Part shown: positions 47,701 to 58,140 of the stretch, piece after piece
Layout: each line of letters begins with the position of its first letter
Numbering within the stretch: the first letter of the stretch is position 1
NCBI RefSeq assembly: GCF_026914265.1
Contig: NC_069123.1
Span: 55,253,411 to 55,317,410, forward strand
DNA length: 64,000 bases
Reading direction: 5' to 3'
From: Mya arenaria
Taxonomy: Eukaryota > Mollusca > Bivalvia > Myida > Myidae
Position numbers and translations under genes: made by a program
Notes under the pieces: generated by a model
Database searches by the model: none
What the model was told of the DNA's origin: nothing
Seen by the model: only the letters and a program-made list of their open reading frames with translations

Positions 47701-50700
47701 ATGGAAAACATCAAATGGTAAAAAATCAAATGGTTTAAAATTTCTTGTTTTGAGTGAAATGGATACATACATGCTATGTTTCTTGTGACCATTCCAGGGG
47801 ATTTGTTCAGAAAGACTTAAAATTCAGGGGGATTTTTGTAAAATTCAGGCAGGTCTAAGTAATATAAGATGCAACTATGAAAAATTATTTTTACATATTT
47901 TTTACATTTATTGCTATGAAAGTCTTAACCTTTTCGAATATAGAGATGTATTTTATAAATCATCATATTCTTATCATGTCAGACTGTAATGCACTTGCAG
48001 AACAAAACAAGTCATAGGAAAAGTATGTTTTTGTGACAATTTAATTTGCTTCCTCCAAAGTCAGTTAAAAAATTCTGCTTACTTATTATCAGCAATGATT
48101 ATTTTCAGACAAAAACAGAATGGAATAAATATTATAATTATAAATATAATCTATTTCTACCACTTCCCAAAAAGTAATATGTGTTCGCCTTTGATCATTA
48201 TTACAAATAAATTAATCACTTCTTGAAAAAGTTTTTCAAAAAGTTTTTTATTTTATCAAATATTTTTAAAAATATAAATTGTAATTCATGAAGTAATTTT
48301 TTCCCTTGTGGAGTTGTTTGTTTACATTCAGTTTTACTTACATACTATGATTTCATTTTGCCATTATTACTTGTTGTAAAATTGCTCTAAAAACAATTGC
48401 TCTTTTTTTGCTTTTGTTATTTTATAAATTCCAGGGGATTTTTATCCCCTGCCGGGAAATCGGGGGAAGGATCAAATTTCCGGGGGAATATTTTTCTCCT
48501 GTCGGGGGATATGGCTTTTATATGGATATCAAGAAAAATTGACAGTTTATATAGAATAATAAGACCAACTTTCAGAAAATGGATAATCTATTAATACTTT
48601 AATACATACAATTTGTGACTTTTTTGGTAAGCATATTATATGTATGCCTATAAACTTTCTCTAAACAAGGTGAAGGGAATTTATTTGATTTATTATTATT
48701 ACACATTATGTAAAATAAGTGAAATGGTAATTTGTACTACACATATCATTAAATGATAAGTTGTAATTCAGGATCAATATGAAGCTTTAATATATGTGTT
48801 TAAGCTCCCATTTTTCATGGTTTATTTCATAGCTTGGTGCCTCAGATTCCTTTCAAATCTGGTCAAATCTCTTTGGATTGGCTATTTAGGTATCCTCTCC
48901 TTGGTTGCCCTGACATTTCTTCAACGGCTTTCATGAGTTCAGATATGTCAGCCTGAAAGGCCATTTCATGAGCCCAACCCATGAGCCCAGCCCACAAGAC
49001 CAGCCCAAGAGTCCAGCCCATGAGCCGTCAATGAGCCAAGCCCATAAGTCCAGCCCATAAGCCCAGTCCATGAGCCCAGTCCATAAGCCAAGCCCAAGAG
49101 CCCATTTCATGTTTTCTAGTTTGCCCATATATGTCTGTACATTATTTAACTTTAATATTAAAATAATATTAATTTATTATTAAGACTGTTGTAGATTTAA
49201 AAATCTTTGTGAGTACATTTCAAGTGGTTGATGCTTCGAGATTTATTTTTAGCCCTCACTTCATTGACTAGATTTTGAGAGAAAAACTGTTTTCTCATAA
49301 GAACTACAAACCAAAGGTTAAAAAGTATAAATATAAAGACTTATTGAATTCATGATTATAAAAGTATGTATTTATGGTCATAAATATTTCATTCACATCC
49401 TCTTCATGCGTTTTTGTCATGTGACTTTTATCCTGAAGGCGAATCATGTTGTTTGAAGTAATTTTGCGAGCTTATATAAAGAAAATATGTCCTTTAATTG
49501 ATTGACGACAGATGTACTTAATGACTATGCAAAACATGTTGAGGAAGAGAGCTAACAAGTAAACAAATTGGAAGTCTAAACAAGTGTAATATATTTAACA
49601 GTGCAGAGTCAGTAAGATCTTAATTACTTTTCATCCTGTTAGTTCTACAACATGTCCTTAAGGTGACTCGCTGATGTTATTGGAACAAAAATAAGTATTC
49701 CTGGTAATGCATCTGAAAAGATTTATTCTATCATTATTTTACTCTGTGATATCTTCATTGCAGAATGAAATACAGTTATAGCGTAAAAAAAAGTATTATG
49801 GTTTTAATGGGGTTTGAACCCACGCTGGTTATGTCAAGAAAAAATTAGAAAACATCCAGTTAGTCCACACAACCACCTGGTTTAACAAAATAGGTGGATT
49901 TATTGACCTGTAAAGGATACTTAGATAACATCACGTGATAATGTCAATCAACCAATTACGCAACACCACAGTCATACTTAATTTTCAATTGCTATACTTA
50001 TGCTTAAGTAATGAAAATTCTGGTCTTCAAAGACAATTTTTTTAGCAAATATCAACCTTTGCTGAAGGGTTCCAGCTCTTGGTATTTTTATTTTAACACT
50101 CCTTATGATTTGCCACACTTAATTTCAAAATTAAAAAGAAGTGCATTTTACAAACCATGAGCAAGTTTAGAAATAACGAGCATATTATTTCGTGGGTTTG
50201 AGAGATTGTCGTAACCTTGGTGTCAATTTGTCTTGGACACTGGATGTGGCATAGTTATGCAAAATGAATAAACTGGGGAATAACTTAAGGGCCGGCCACA
50301 ATGCCAACTTCGTTTGAAGGACCAAAATTTAATTTAAAAAAACAAAAACAATTTTTATTTAGTTTTGAGGTTCATTATTTAGCATGCATAATTCATAAAT
50401 GCATTGCAATAAATGAAGCTGTAACTAGGAGTTAAGCATTTTTAAAGAACGAAGATTTTATCAGATTTCCAATCAAAAAGTATTTATCTTTTCCTGGAAA
50501 TGTCTTAATACAAAATGAAAATGTTTATGAGTTAAATTTATCAGAACTACACATTCACCATTGTCTAGAGGTTGTGTGGTGATTGCAGCTGTTTTATAAA
50601 AGCTATTTGCATTTTTGTAACCAGGAAATGCATTTCATCCATTTTTTTCCATTATTGTTTTTTAATAACTATCTTATTTCAAAGGATATCATCAAGAACT

Positions 50701-53700
50701 CTCAAGTCATTGTTGATTAGATAGTCTGGGGCATTTTGACACAAAAACAAAGTAAAAGTATCGACAGACTTTTTCAAAAGAATGTGATCAATGGAATGCT
50801 TTTTTTATCTAAATTCTTTTTTAAAATTTGTTGAACTCCTTACTACCCGAAACATGTCACCAAGAATGTATGTTTTACTCCAAAAAAAGATTGTTCTTCA
50901 AAACTAAATAAAACGTTTTGCTGCCGATGCTGACCGTGATCTTCAGACGCACTGTACGCTGTCACATTGTGAGTGAACAGTTTCCCGAAACCGACAAGAT
51001 GCACCAATCAACAATCCTTGATTTTGCAAAACTTAAATCTGACTAATGCCACAATATGTACTGTCATTCAAATGTTGCTTGTTACGAAAATGTGTTATTT
51101 TGTTAAAATAGACATTTCTATTTATTCATTTATTGTTTTTTCTTTTGCATTTTACATTTAGTTTACGTCAACCATTGAAGATATTAGCGATTTTCACAAC
51201 GCAAAACATAATCGGCGTCTTAGTAAACAGTCTGTTTGACGACTTCAAACTTATAATACACTGAAAGATATTTCATATCAAACTGGAAAATTGAAAATCG
51301 GGTCGTTCGAAACATCGGTTCCCTGGAGGTTTTGGCTCGGTCCCTGGCGACCTCGAGCGATCGCAGATTTACTGTATATATATATAAATAGCAAACACCA
51401 CATAAATTCTACGGCCATATGTTTATTGTTCCTCAATAAATCAGATTACCGGCGTATTTAAAATATTTAGATATTTGCGACTAAAACATTGATGCTTGTA
51501 AAAAACACGTCATGGTTAACTAATCTATATTAATGAATCAGTTTTAAGTGCATACAGATACAAAAAACAGCAACATTTTTTTTGCTCTCATCCCTCGATT
51601 TGGACAACATCAAACAATTTCCCTCGAGCTCACGTATAGGTAAATGGCCGTTATCATTATAACAGCCTCGTTATTCTAATTACATCATTACTATCCTCAG
51701 TCCACTTAAGCTATCCCCTGTGCAGTTATTTATTCACTTCATCTATCCCCAGTACACCGCCAGGGCATCAAAAGGTATGAATATCTCTGTAACAACAAAA
51801 CATATGGTATTGATATCTTACACATTACTAGATAATGTAATTACAATGAAATCACTCAATTCAGTTTTTATTCTTATTTTCAATTTGTCGATTAATGTTT
51901 GAAATCGTACCACATGAATGAACATTTGTGAGCGATCATGCAACTTTCCGCGAGAATTGGGCTCTTATACAAAAGAGAAGACAAATTTCCATCATAGTCG
52001 TATATTGCACAGGGTCAAGTTATTTGAAACTCTTTGATTTTGATAAATATATAACCATAAAATACAAAAAAAATGATAGAAAACTGTCCATGTGTCAAAA
52101 TCAAACGCTTATCGATTTATCACTTTTTGAGCTATATCCAGTGTCCGTTCCCACACAGTGTTACTAAGTAATGCATTTATGAAAAATATTGATAAACTTA
52201 TAACAAGATCATAACCGTGTATTTAATCAAGAAAAGGGCCAAAATATTAAATGATTGGTGAATGCTAATATAAAAGATTTACTGTGGTTTACTATAATAA
52301 GTCTCATATGGTAGAAATACCATGATTTATACTCATTTCTTTGAAATTAAACTCTGTATCCTTCGTAAGAACCATTGTTTTTGACATTTATTCATCCTTT
52401 TTGGAATACACTATTAATAGTTGTGCTAAATCTTATTCGGGAGTAAGAATGCATCTTTAAAGAGCTTGTTTGGCTTTTGACAGTACTTTTCAGGAGTCTT
52501 CAACCTTAAAGGGGCTGTACTCCATATGATGAAATAGCGAAAAAAAGAAGAAAATTGTCAAAACTGACATGAACTTGGAATCGATGTGTACAATGCATTG
52601 AAACTTACTAATTGAAGTACCACATAGTTTACAATTCATTTATTTTTCACAGTTTTTTTGTGTTCTTCTAGTAAAAATGATTACTAGGTATGTCTGTATA
52701 GTAGAATTCATTTCTTATGCTTGATTGGCTAGTGATATTACCAAGTTAGGTAAAACATTTTATTAAATAATTGTCCTAAGATTTTTTACAAAAAAAAACA
52801 CTTTTTTTGGTGCCAATCTGGTGTATAGTCCCTTTAACATTAAATTCTCCAGCTCAGGGAAAAGCAATTAATTTGGAATGAATGTCACGTCAACAATTAA
52901 TCTAAATGCTATGTACCAGTCTGTTACAATCAGTTAAAGTTGTACTTTGATTTAGAACTCGGATACTCATTATATTCTGTCATTTGTGTGAATTGAGTGT
53001 AATTGAGAGGGCTCTGTATGATGGTGCTTTACAGCGCAATCCATAGTTGTTGTTCAAGGGGTTAAATCGAAGAGATTCCAATTCATTGTCACCTCTAGCC
53101 TTTTGTTTTCACCTCTCATGGTTATTTTCATGCAGGGTTTAAAATTTACCTCATCCTGCACAAAGTGCTCACGCTGAGTTATTTTGTTCAGTAGTTGCAC
53201 GTCGTGCATTTGGTTTGTTTCTATAAAATCTAGATCTACTTTTATCATGGAACATAATAAGTAAAAAAGCAGTTCACTTACACCCTTCACTTACACCCCT
53301 CACTTACACCCCTCACTTACACCCCTCACTTACACCCCTCACTTACACCCCTCACTTACACCCCTCACTTACACCCCATTTTCAGATTGTGTTTTTTTTT
53401 TTAAAGAAAAAAGTGTAGGTATTGTGAGTGGCAAAACTAGGTCTTCAGGATTATTGCAGTTGTGCCTTAAACTGAAACTTCAGTCATTTTTCCAAAAAAT
53501 GTTCAAGATATTTAAATGAAACTTAATAATCATGTTGCATGAGACAATATGGATATGTTTAACAAATTGCATAACTCTGGTTTTAATTTTTTTTTTTAAG
53601 TTTTGCTCTTGTTCGCCTGAAATGACAGTACAGACTAGCGTTTGCGCTAGCTATGTTGCGCTCAAATTTGTATACAGGCAGAAAACAAGTTTGTTGTCCT

Positions 53701-56700
53701 TACATAAATACATTAATTCTTGCAAGTTGTTTCATTTTCATGGACAGACATGTTGGTTTGGAACTTTGGGAGTGCAACGAAGTGACCTATGACATTACGT
53801 TTTTCTGGAGAGCAAAGTGATTTAAATACGTTAACTTATTACATGATATGAGCATTGGTACATTAAAGCTGGCATGTCGCTGGTATTTCAGGTACTGACA
53901 GTGATGTTTGGAATGCTGAGCGTAACCAGATGGCTTATGACATTGGTACGGTGTTTTGGGGGCAAAACTTCCTCACCCTGGGCGGCACAAACCAGCAGTC
54001 ACTCGACTTCCTGGCTGACATCAGGACTACCATATATGACCGTGGGTTTAGTGTTCTATCATAAAATCATGTTTTACACTGTGGGCTAAGAACTATATTG
54101 TCTAAATGTGCCAAAGATATAAGTATTCACATATAAAGCATGTTTATTTATATTTTAGAAAACAAATAAAAAATATGATTTATTGTTTAAACTGGACAAA
54201 AAAGAGTGTTCATTGCCATATTGTGCCATGTAAATAAAATACTGATTGTCTTTATTTGTCATGTCTTTTTGAACAACCTTTATTTTACAAGTTTATTCTT
54301 TTTATGAGTTTAACCTGTTTATTTCAGTGGCAACGGGGACCTACAAGCCAAAGGGGCCAGGTTTGTAATATTTTTTTTTTATAGTATATCTTTAATTTTG
54401 AGTATTTTCTGCATATCATTCAGTATAATTATCTATCAAGGTTTTCATTCTAAGTGACATTGATGTTAGGGTATGTTTTAATGAAATGTACTTCAAGCGT
54501 CATCTTAATTGAATCTTGATCCAAAAATACTTCAATGAAAATGGATCTTTTGAAATATTAAAAATTTATTTCAGCTGGTTGGGATTTATAATCCCCCCCC
54601 TTCATTACCCTCTCCTAGTGTTGTTGCATATTTAAGTCTAAGAATGTTCTCACCTCAAACGACAATCCTTTCTAAGTATTTGGTAATTAAACTATTAGGT
54701 CTAATGTAGGCAGTGAGAAAAGGAGGACATTTCCTAATCGAGAATGGCTAAGCATCCGTGAGTGAGCTGCATAGTCTAGAACTATTATTCAGTGAGCTGC
54801 CATAAAAATTCTGTCTGAAATGGATTATTCATATTTAAGCCAGACATCTGAATATGCTTAAAATGCCTTCTGTGAAGCATGCGTACGTTGCATGTCACTT
54901 GTTGACCGTTTAGTGATGTTTCTGTTGGTGAACTTGTTAAAGCTTTAAAACAGTCCATTTCTAGTCTGTTGTTTTTTTTGAAAGATGATGAATGTTGTAA
55001 TATTATCTCATATTTACTATGATTGTTGGTATCATAGTCAGTGTTATGTGGCAAAAACATGCATTTTTAATGTTAGCTGAAATTTAGTTTACATTTAAAC
55101 ATGGTTTAGTATTTGAAATTTGAAAATACTCATGATTACCTAATTTTCTGTTTGAAGGTGTGCCCCAGCGTTGGCTGGAGACATTTGATATTGTATTTCT
55201 GGTGGATGGCTCCAGACGTATGACAGCCAACCTGCACTTCGCCATTACTAAGTTCTTCATGATTGAACTCATTGAAGAGTAGGTGGATTCCTTATGCCTT
55301 CAGAAATTAACCAAACCTTTTTCTCAAAGTATTTAGATGAATATTATTTAATAAGAAAGTAATTTTCAAAGGTCCTTTGTCTGTAACAAGACATTCTAGG
55401 TTGTGGAAATTTTGCATGAAACATTGACATGACTAGCCTCCACAAAGTTTGTTTGAAGTCTTTTTTCTGATTTCATGAACCACTATAAGTTATCGGCCCA
55501 TTTGTTACATAGTAGAAATGTGTGTATACTAAAGATGGATGTAGACATACTAATTGGCTAAGGTCATTCTTTACTCTTATGTAAAAGAACATTAACAATA
55601 ATGGCCATTTATAATTAAAATGTGTTAAGTATTTTTTTGTCTGGACATTATTTAAATACAGATATAATTGATTTTAATGTAAATGTGAACTTAAGACCCT
55701 TATTTCTGTCTGGAATTGTTTAAGATGTGTAAGTCCAATCATGCATGGAATTGTATGAGTCTGTACAATGGTTTAATAAAATCAACTGTAAGGCCTTACA
55801 AATTAGGCTACCTGGAGTAACTATAAAATCCAAATGATCTATATGTCGTCTGCATAGAATGGGAGGCATGTTGAAGGTTCAGTGCAAGACTGGACAAAAC
55901 ATCATGTAAGAATAGAAGGAGTTTCATTCATGCTGCATTGTGCCTGTGATGAAGGGATCATGTTGTCTGTTTTCCCCGTTGATGTCTGTGGCGGCACACT
56001 TTCATATCCGCTTCTTACCTACACAATCTTATCCATTCTTTACCAATCTTGGTGCCAATGTATTGGAATAATATTTGAAACCAGATAAAACTATTTGAGT
56101 TATGGCCCTTGATTTGTAAACATTTGACCAAGTTCACTTTTGTCTGCTCCCTTTCTTAAGCAAGTCAAGTCAAGTCAAGAGATTATTTTGTAAATAAAGG
56201 CCTCTATTAAACATCATACAAAATGCTTTAAGTTGTGTCATAGTACATTTATACATGAGATGAAAAAGTGGACAAAAAGTGTAACTATTCTTATTCCTTG
56301 ATACAATTCATAAGATGAAATATGTACACTGCTAATTTTCTTATTGTGTTAAAGTGATTTGTGGATAGAAGGGCATAAAAACTATTCAGATCATCACCAG
56401 ATTCATACCAATTTAACAAATATTGGTTCCTAATATATGTATATTTTTTACAATGAAAAAAGGCATGGTATTCACAATCAATTTCAGATATATTATGGTT
56501 CAGTAGACAGAAATTGCATAATCGATCATGCAGTGCAATGCTTAATTGCCTTCCAAGTTCAATATGCAAATCATGATTAGAATATCTAAATTTAGCATAT
56601 GTAATTTTATGTTTAAGTGGCATCTCTATCAACAAATATCGCTCGATGTTAAGTAAACTCTTAAAGTGGCTGTAGTGGTAACATCGGCTGGCATTACTCA

Positions 56701-57880
56701 CATGATCGTGCCAAGTTTGAGTAAAACAGTCAATTATCCTGTCTCTAAACATTTTAACAAATAAATTTGCTCATACAAAGTATTTTATGCTGCAACAAAC
56801 AGTATAATGGGGTGTTATTTTGGGGTCATCACTCGGTTAGTTGGTTGATAGGTCAGTTCGCTGGTCCTTCTGGTGGACTGTCTTTTGCAAAAAAAAATTG
56901 TGGAGCAAACTTGTACAGTTTTAGACTGATTGTTCTGAAATAGGTGCACTTTGGAGTGAACTAGTGCCTAACACTTTTGATCCGATGTGGCCAATTCGTT
57001 CAAGGGTTATGGCCCTTTAACTTTCACTTCATATCTATATGGGGGTTTACAGATGAGACTTCTGGATGATCTGGGATTTTAGAGGGATGGTTTTCATACT
57101 TTGTATACATCATAATCATCATCAAGTGAACTTGTCCCTGACACAAATTATTATTATTAAACTTTTTAAGAATATACTTTGCTACATGTACTTTGGAACA
57201 TTTCAGCTGTATTTGCGAAGTAAGAGTATACAAATGTATTCTCACTTAATTATAATGAACGCTGACAGTTGGTAGAGTCATGCTTTGTTCCTTTTCCTGG
57301 TTGAATCAAGAACCACATAATTGTCCACTTGAGAGGCCTGATATGAGTGCCATGATCAAACCATAATGTCGACTTTGTAGTTATGCAAAAATATTAACCT
57401 TTGGTGTACCTTAAAATGTTCACATAAAACTTTAAAGTATGCATTCATGTTACTAGTGACATGATGCATTATAATTTGTAAGCAGTTTTTTGGCTTAAAA
57501 CATTGTTGAGTTATGTCCCTTGATGGACTCAAAGGTACAATTTTTGCATGTGCATAATATTGACAAGGCTACATGCTTGAAGTCAAATATTTTCCACAGA
57601 TAATGCCAAAGCATGTCATTAATTGCCACCATAACTCCTTTAAAAGGTAATTTATAGCATGTGGCCATAAACACATGGAAATATTTGTTATCACAAATTT
57701 CCAGGTTTGAGTTACTGCTAGAGAATGCAGCTGGTGCAAGGGTTGCAGTGATGATATTTGATGATGCAGGCTGGTACAACATTATCCCGTTCAATGGCTA
57801 CACCAGTCGCAGTGACCTCTACTCCAAGATCAACACATTACAGCTCATCCAAAGAACTGACAATGCTGATAATAATGTTG
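32625..57880 (+). CDS. Secreted protein with three VWA domains, 11 exons, incomplete
   Basis: Exons: 32625-32718, 39807-40054, 41550-41661, 41955-42167, 43212-43353, 44711-44906, 45312-45459, 53892-54041, 54328-54360, 55158-55278, 57705-57880. All ten introns are GT-AG and phases agree throughout, giving 1,633 bp (544 codons). The first exon is signal-peptide-like; then come three VWA domains separated by short linkers, like matrilins and molluscan matrix proteins. VWA1 keeps the metal site (DASYS, HTGLAL, ITDGQ). VWA2 has DESDN and TTGRAD; VWA3 has DGSRR, so both probably lost metal binding. The start codon must lie in an earlier exon (the first exon enters in phase 0). VWA3 is cut at 57880 in phase 1, so more exons follow. 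Role inferred: extracellular matrix or adhesion. Introns carry most of the repeats between 33 and 57 kb. Confidence 0.85.
33953..34652. mobile_element. MITE/foldback element with ATACACATGCCATAT ends, copy 1
   Basis: The left end (33953-33972) and right end (34631-34652) are inverse copies of ATACATACATGCCATAT-like text. Subterminal G/C-run blocks (CCCCCGGCGGGG, ATCCCCCTGAAT) follow. It matches 47763-48531 in the opposite orientation. No coding capacity. Confidence 0.7.
34750..38045. repeat. 37-bp minisatellite, ~89 copies, 3.3 kb
   Basis: It lies in the 7.1-kb intron after the VWA signal exon. The unit is GAGCTGGTTATATATGCTCC + AGTCCCAGGGGAGGTTT. Recurrent variants are GCTGG/GCTAG, TTGAG/TTAAG, TCCCAGG/TTCCAGG/TCCAAGG and a rarer TCATGGGGG class at ~36392, 36686, 37388, 37609 and 37710. 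Nearly all units keep the 37-bp length; a unit near 35630 is internally deleted. Both edges are diverged. Confidence 0.95.
38046..39089. other. VWA intron 1 remainder: nothing recognised
   Basis: AT-rich intron text. The 69-codon frame at 38032-38241 starts in the array and has no domain. Confidence 0.35.
39090..39600. repeat. Dispersed ~450-bp repeat, copy 2 of 2, ending in a hairpin
   Basis: Same family as 22750-23205. The right end forms an imperfect inverted repeat: AAGGAATGAATTGCGGGGTT against AACCCTGCAGTTCATTCCTT (39531-39595). The left end ATTCTTTAAATGAACTGC is inverse to the far right, so this is a foldback-like element ~200 bp upstream of the first VWA exon. Confidence 0.68.
39757..39783. 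repeat. AATC tetranucleotide microsatellite
   Basis: (AATC)n just before the branch/acceptor region of the VWA1 exon; length changes here might affect splicing. Confidence 0.85.
39807..40054 (+). CDS. VWA gene: VWA1, first part with metal-site DxSxS
   Basis: Acceptor GTTATTTCAG, donor GTAAGA. It encodes CYGNIDVIFVMDASYSIQDE, then NLRAGFIMYASYVYNDS and TFIPTLKDLSR. DASYS is an intact DxSxS. Confidence 0.9.
40161..41039. mobile_element. hAT-like non-autonomous element, ~880 bp
   Basis: Left end TAGTGATAAAACG, right end CAAACACTA. Flanking 8-mers CATTTGAG (40153-40160) and CAGTTGGG (41040-41047) agree at six of eight. Inside are CGATTATCGAT motifs shared with 18982-19757 and a 20-bp tandem (CAAAATCGATAGTGGTTGTC, 3-4 copies at 40226-40290). 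No transposase. It lies in the intron inside VWA1. Confidence 0.55.
41550..41661 (+). CDS. VWA gene: VWA1, middle part
   Basis: Acceptor CTTTTGCAG, donor GTAAAT, phase 0/1. It encodes THTGLALQKAWEIIEDQ and SFTFVVLITDG, carrying the metal-site Thr and Asp. Confidence 0.9.
41955..42167 (+). CDS. VWA gene: VWA1, C-terminal part
   Basis: Acceptor TGTATCTCAG, donor GTAGGT, phase 1/1. It encodes QPNDLTLAVDMATKIKNWG, FVMAIGMKVTDLVNFNFL and LYDVSKALCK, the end of the fold. Confidence 0.9.
42435..42656. mobile_element. 222-bp MITE with ~28-bp inverted ends
   Basis: Left TTGGGACATATTCATAAAGC then ATCTTAGTGA; the right end is the inverse with a few differences (TCACTGAGATGCTTTATTTA then TTCTGTCCTAA). 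It lies in the intron between VWA1 and VWA2. Non-coding. Confidence 0.75.
43212..43353 (+). CDS. VWA gene: VWA2, first part
   Basis: Acceptor TTATGTTTCAG, donor GTAAGT, phase 1/2. A linker (ETQSEKINPVIPQDN) leads into FDLYFLLDESDNILSQDLEI. The DxSxS motif is altered to DESDN. Confidence 0.88.
43354..44710. other. VWA2 intron: nothing recognised
   Basis: AT-rich. Small open frames on both strands are without support. Confidence 0.35.
44711..44906 (+). CDS. VWA gene: VWA2, second part
   Basis: Acceptor CCCCTGTAG, donor GTCTGC (weak), phase 2/0. It encodes ALVGVAKYGVQTLSGVHRIE, the EYGTFNSLETGIDSL loop and RNLLSALNWLNQ. Confidence 0.85.
45312..45459 (+). CDS. VWA gene: VWA2, third part
   Basis: Acceptor ATATGTTTAG, donor GTAAGT, phase 0/1. 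It encodes LGRRSVVVLLTTGRADNSDE and RYNVFFLIIGI. The metal-site Asp is replaced (TTGRAD). Confidence 0.88.
45521..47110. mobile_element. Tandem-core element with eight ~145-bp units
   Basis: It begins TTATACCCCCGACAAATGAA, then GGGGGTATATTGGAGTCACC and a TCGGTCGG tract, and ends GGGGGTATTAATCACCTTCA and AGTGATAGCTCTAGTTT. Between the ends, GTCCGGAGCATAACTTGAAA recurs at ~45617, 45758, 45900, 46060, 46201, 46349, 46495 and 46654, each followed by GAGAGGAAGTGCAGTGTAC-like and GAGTTATTGCCCTTTGTTAC-like blocks. The plan resembles bivalve pearl-type/Helentron-associated non-autonomous elements, though assignment is by architecture only. Units adjacent to each other are the most similar. Confidence 0.72.
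47516..49133. mobile_element. Foldback-like element with tandem GGCTCATGGGCTG in its arms
   Basis: The left arm starts CATGTATGGGCATACTAGAA and passes into GGCTCATGGGCTG-type repeats (47545-47630). The right arm (48948-49133) is the inverse, with GCCCATGAGCCCA-type repeats and TTTTCTAGTTTGCCCATATA. A second element (47763-48531) sits inside. No coding capacity. Confidence 0.72.
47763..48531. mobile_element. MITE/foldback copy 2, inverted relative to copy 1, nested
   Basis: The inverse of 33953-34652: left ATACATACATGCTATGT then ATTCCAGGGGATTTGTTCAG; right GCCGGGAAATCGGGGGAAGG then CGGGGGATATGGC. It lies inside the foldback element at 47516-49133, so it inserted later. Confidence 0.7.
49808..49882 (-). 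mobile_element. Possible tRNA-derived SINE head
   Basis: On the minus strand, GGTGGTTGTGTGGACTAACT is followed ~45 bases later by GTGGGTTCAAACCCCA, matching A-box and B-box spacing, but the cloverleaf is poor and no body or target duplication is clear. Could be a decayed SINE or tRNA relic. Confidence 0.4.
49890..52505. other. Part of the 8.4-kb VWA intron: nothing recognised
   Basis: AT-rich with small open frames lacking domains. 51290-51370 is locally richer in C and G without a gene. Confidence 0.35.
52506..52837. mobile_element. MITE with TTAAAGGG inverted ends
   Basis: Left TTAAAGGGGCTGTACTCCA; right TGGTGTATAGTCCCTTTAA. TTAA at both borders could be the target duplication. 332 bp, non-coding. 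Confidence 0.75.
53276..53384. repeat. 13-bp minisatellite, ~8 copies
   Basis: CACTTACACCCCT repeated head to tail with one variant (CCCTT) at the left edge. Confidence 0.93.
53892..54041 (+). CDS. VWA gene: VWA2, C-terminal part
   Basis: Acceptor GGTATTTCAG, donor GTGGGT, phase 1/1. It encodes GTDSDVWNAERNQMAYDIG, FLTLGGTNQQSLDFLADI and RTTIYD. The intron before it is 8.4 kb. Confidence 0.85.
54328..54360 (+). CDS. VWA gene: 11-residue linker exon
   Basis: Acceptor GTTTATTTCAG, donor GTTTGT, phase 1/1, 33 bp. It encodes LATGTYKPKGP between VWA2 and VWA3. It is the same length as the linker exon of the kringle gene. Confidence 0.72.
55158..55278 (+). CDS. VWA gene: VWA3, first part
   Basis: Acceptor CTGTTTGAAG, donor GTAGGT, phase 1/2. 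It encodes VPQRWLETFDIVFLVDGSRR, then LHFAITKFFMIELIEE. The DxSxS motif is altered to DGSRR. Confidence 0.85.
56161..56752 (-). mobile_element. LINE 3' end: ORF2 C-terminus plus simple-repeat tail
   Basis: A minus-strand 153-codon frame (56291-56752) reads HKITYAKFRYSNHDLHIELG, RLCNFC, EYHAFFHCKKYTYIRNQYLL. This is the Cys/His C-terminal segment that follows reverse transcriptase in many animal non-LTR retrotransposons. 110 bases past its stop the element ends in CTTGACTTGACTTGACTTG, a pentamer tail typical of such LINEs. The upstream reverse transcriptase and endonuclease are absent, so it is a 5'-truncated copy in the VWA3 intron. The frame is intact, so insertion may be fairly young. The clade is not determined. 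Confidence 0.75.
56805..57025. repeat. Diverged tandem-core element fragment
   Basis: TTATTTTGGGGTCATCACTC then GGTTAGTTGG and a final GGGTTATGGCCCTTTAA resemble one unit of the family at 45521-47110. Similar GAGTTATGxCCCTTGA text recurs near 56098, 57512 and 60162. Confidence 0.4.
57705..57880 (+). CDS. VWA gene: VWA3, second part; last exon seen
   Basis: Acceptor AATTTCCAG, donor GTGAGT, phase 2/1. It encodes FELLLENAAGARVAVMIFDD, then NIIPFNGYTSRSDLYSKIN and DNADNNV. The rest of VWA3 is not found before the receptor gene. Confidence 0.85.
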
Positions 57881-57973
57881 GTGAGTATATAATCAGAACT
57901 TTTATGTGAGTATACATGTACATCCTATGTTTTGTAGCCCCTCAAGTAGATGTTAATTTCAATATACCCACAA

Positions 57974-58140
57974 GTCATCACAGGTATAGGGGCCAGGAGG
58001 ACACTGACCAACAGGTCATCACATGTATAGGGGCCAGGAGGATATTGATCAACAATTCATCACATGTATAGGCCAGGAGAACATTTTGACCGACAACTCA
58101 TCTGTTTTGAGAAAAGTCATCATGTGTATAGGGGCATAAA
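57974..58140. repeat. ~50-bp tandem repeat, 3-4 diverged copies
   Basis: TCATCACAxGTATAGGGGCC and AGGAGxACATTGACC recur three times, then a partial unit. Confidence 0.75.
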
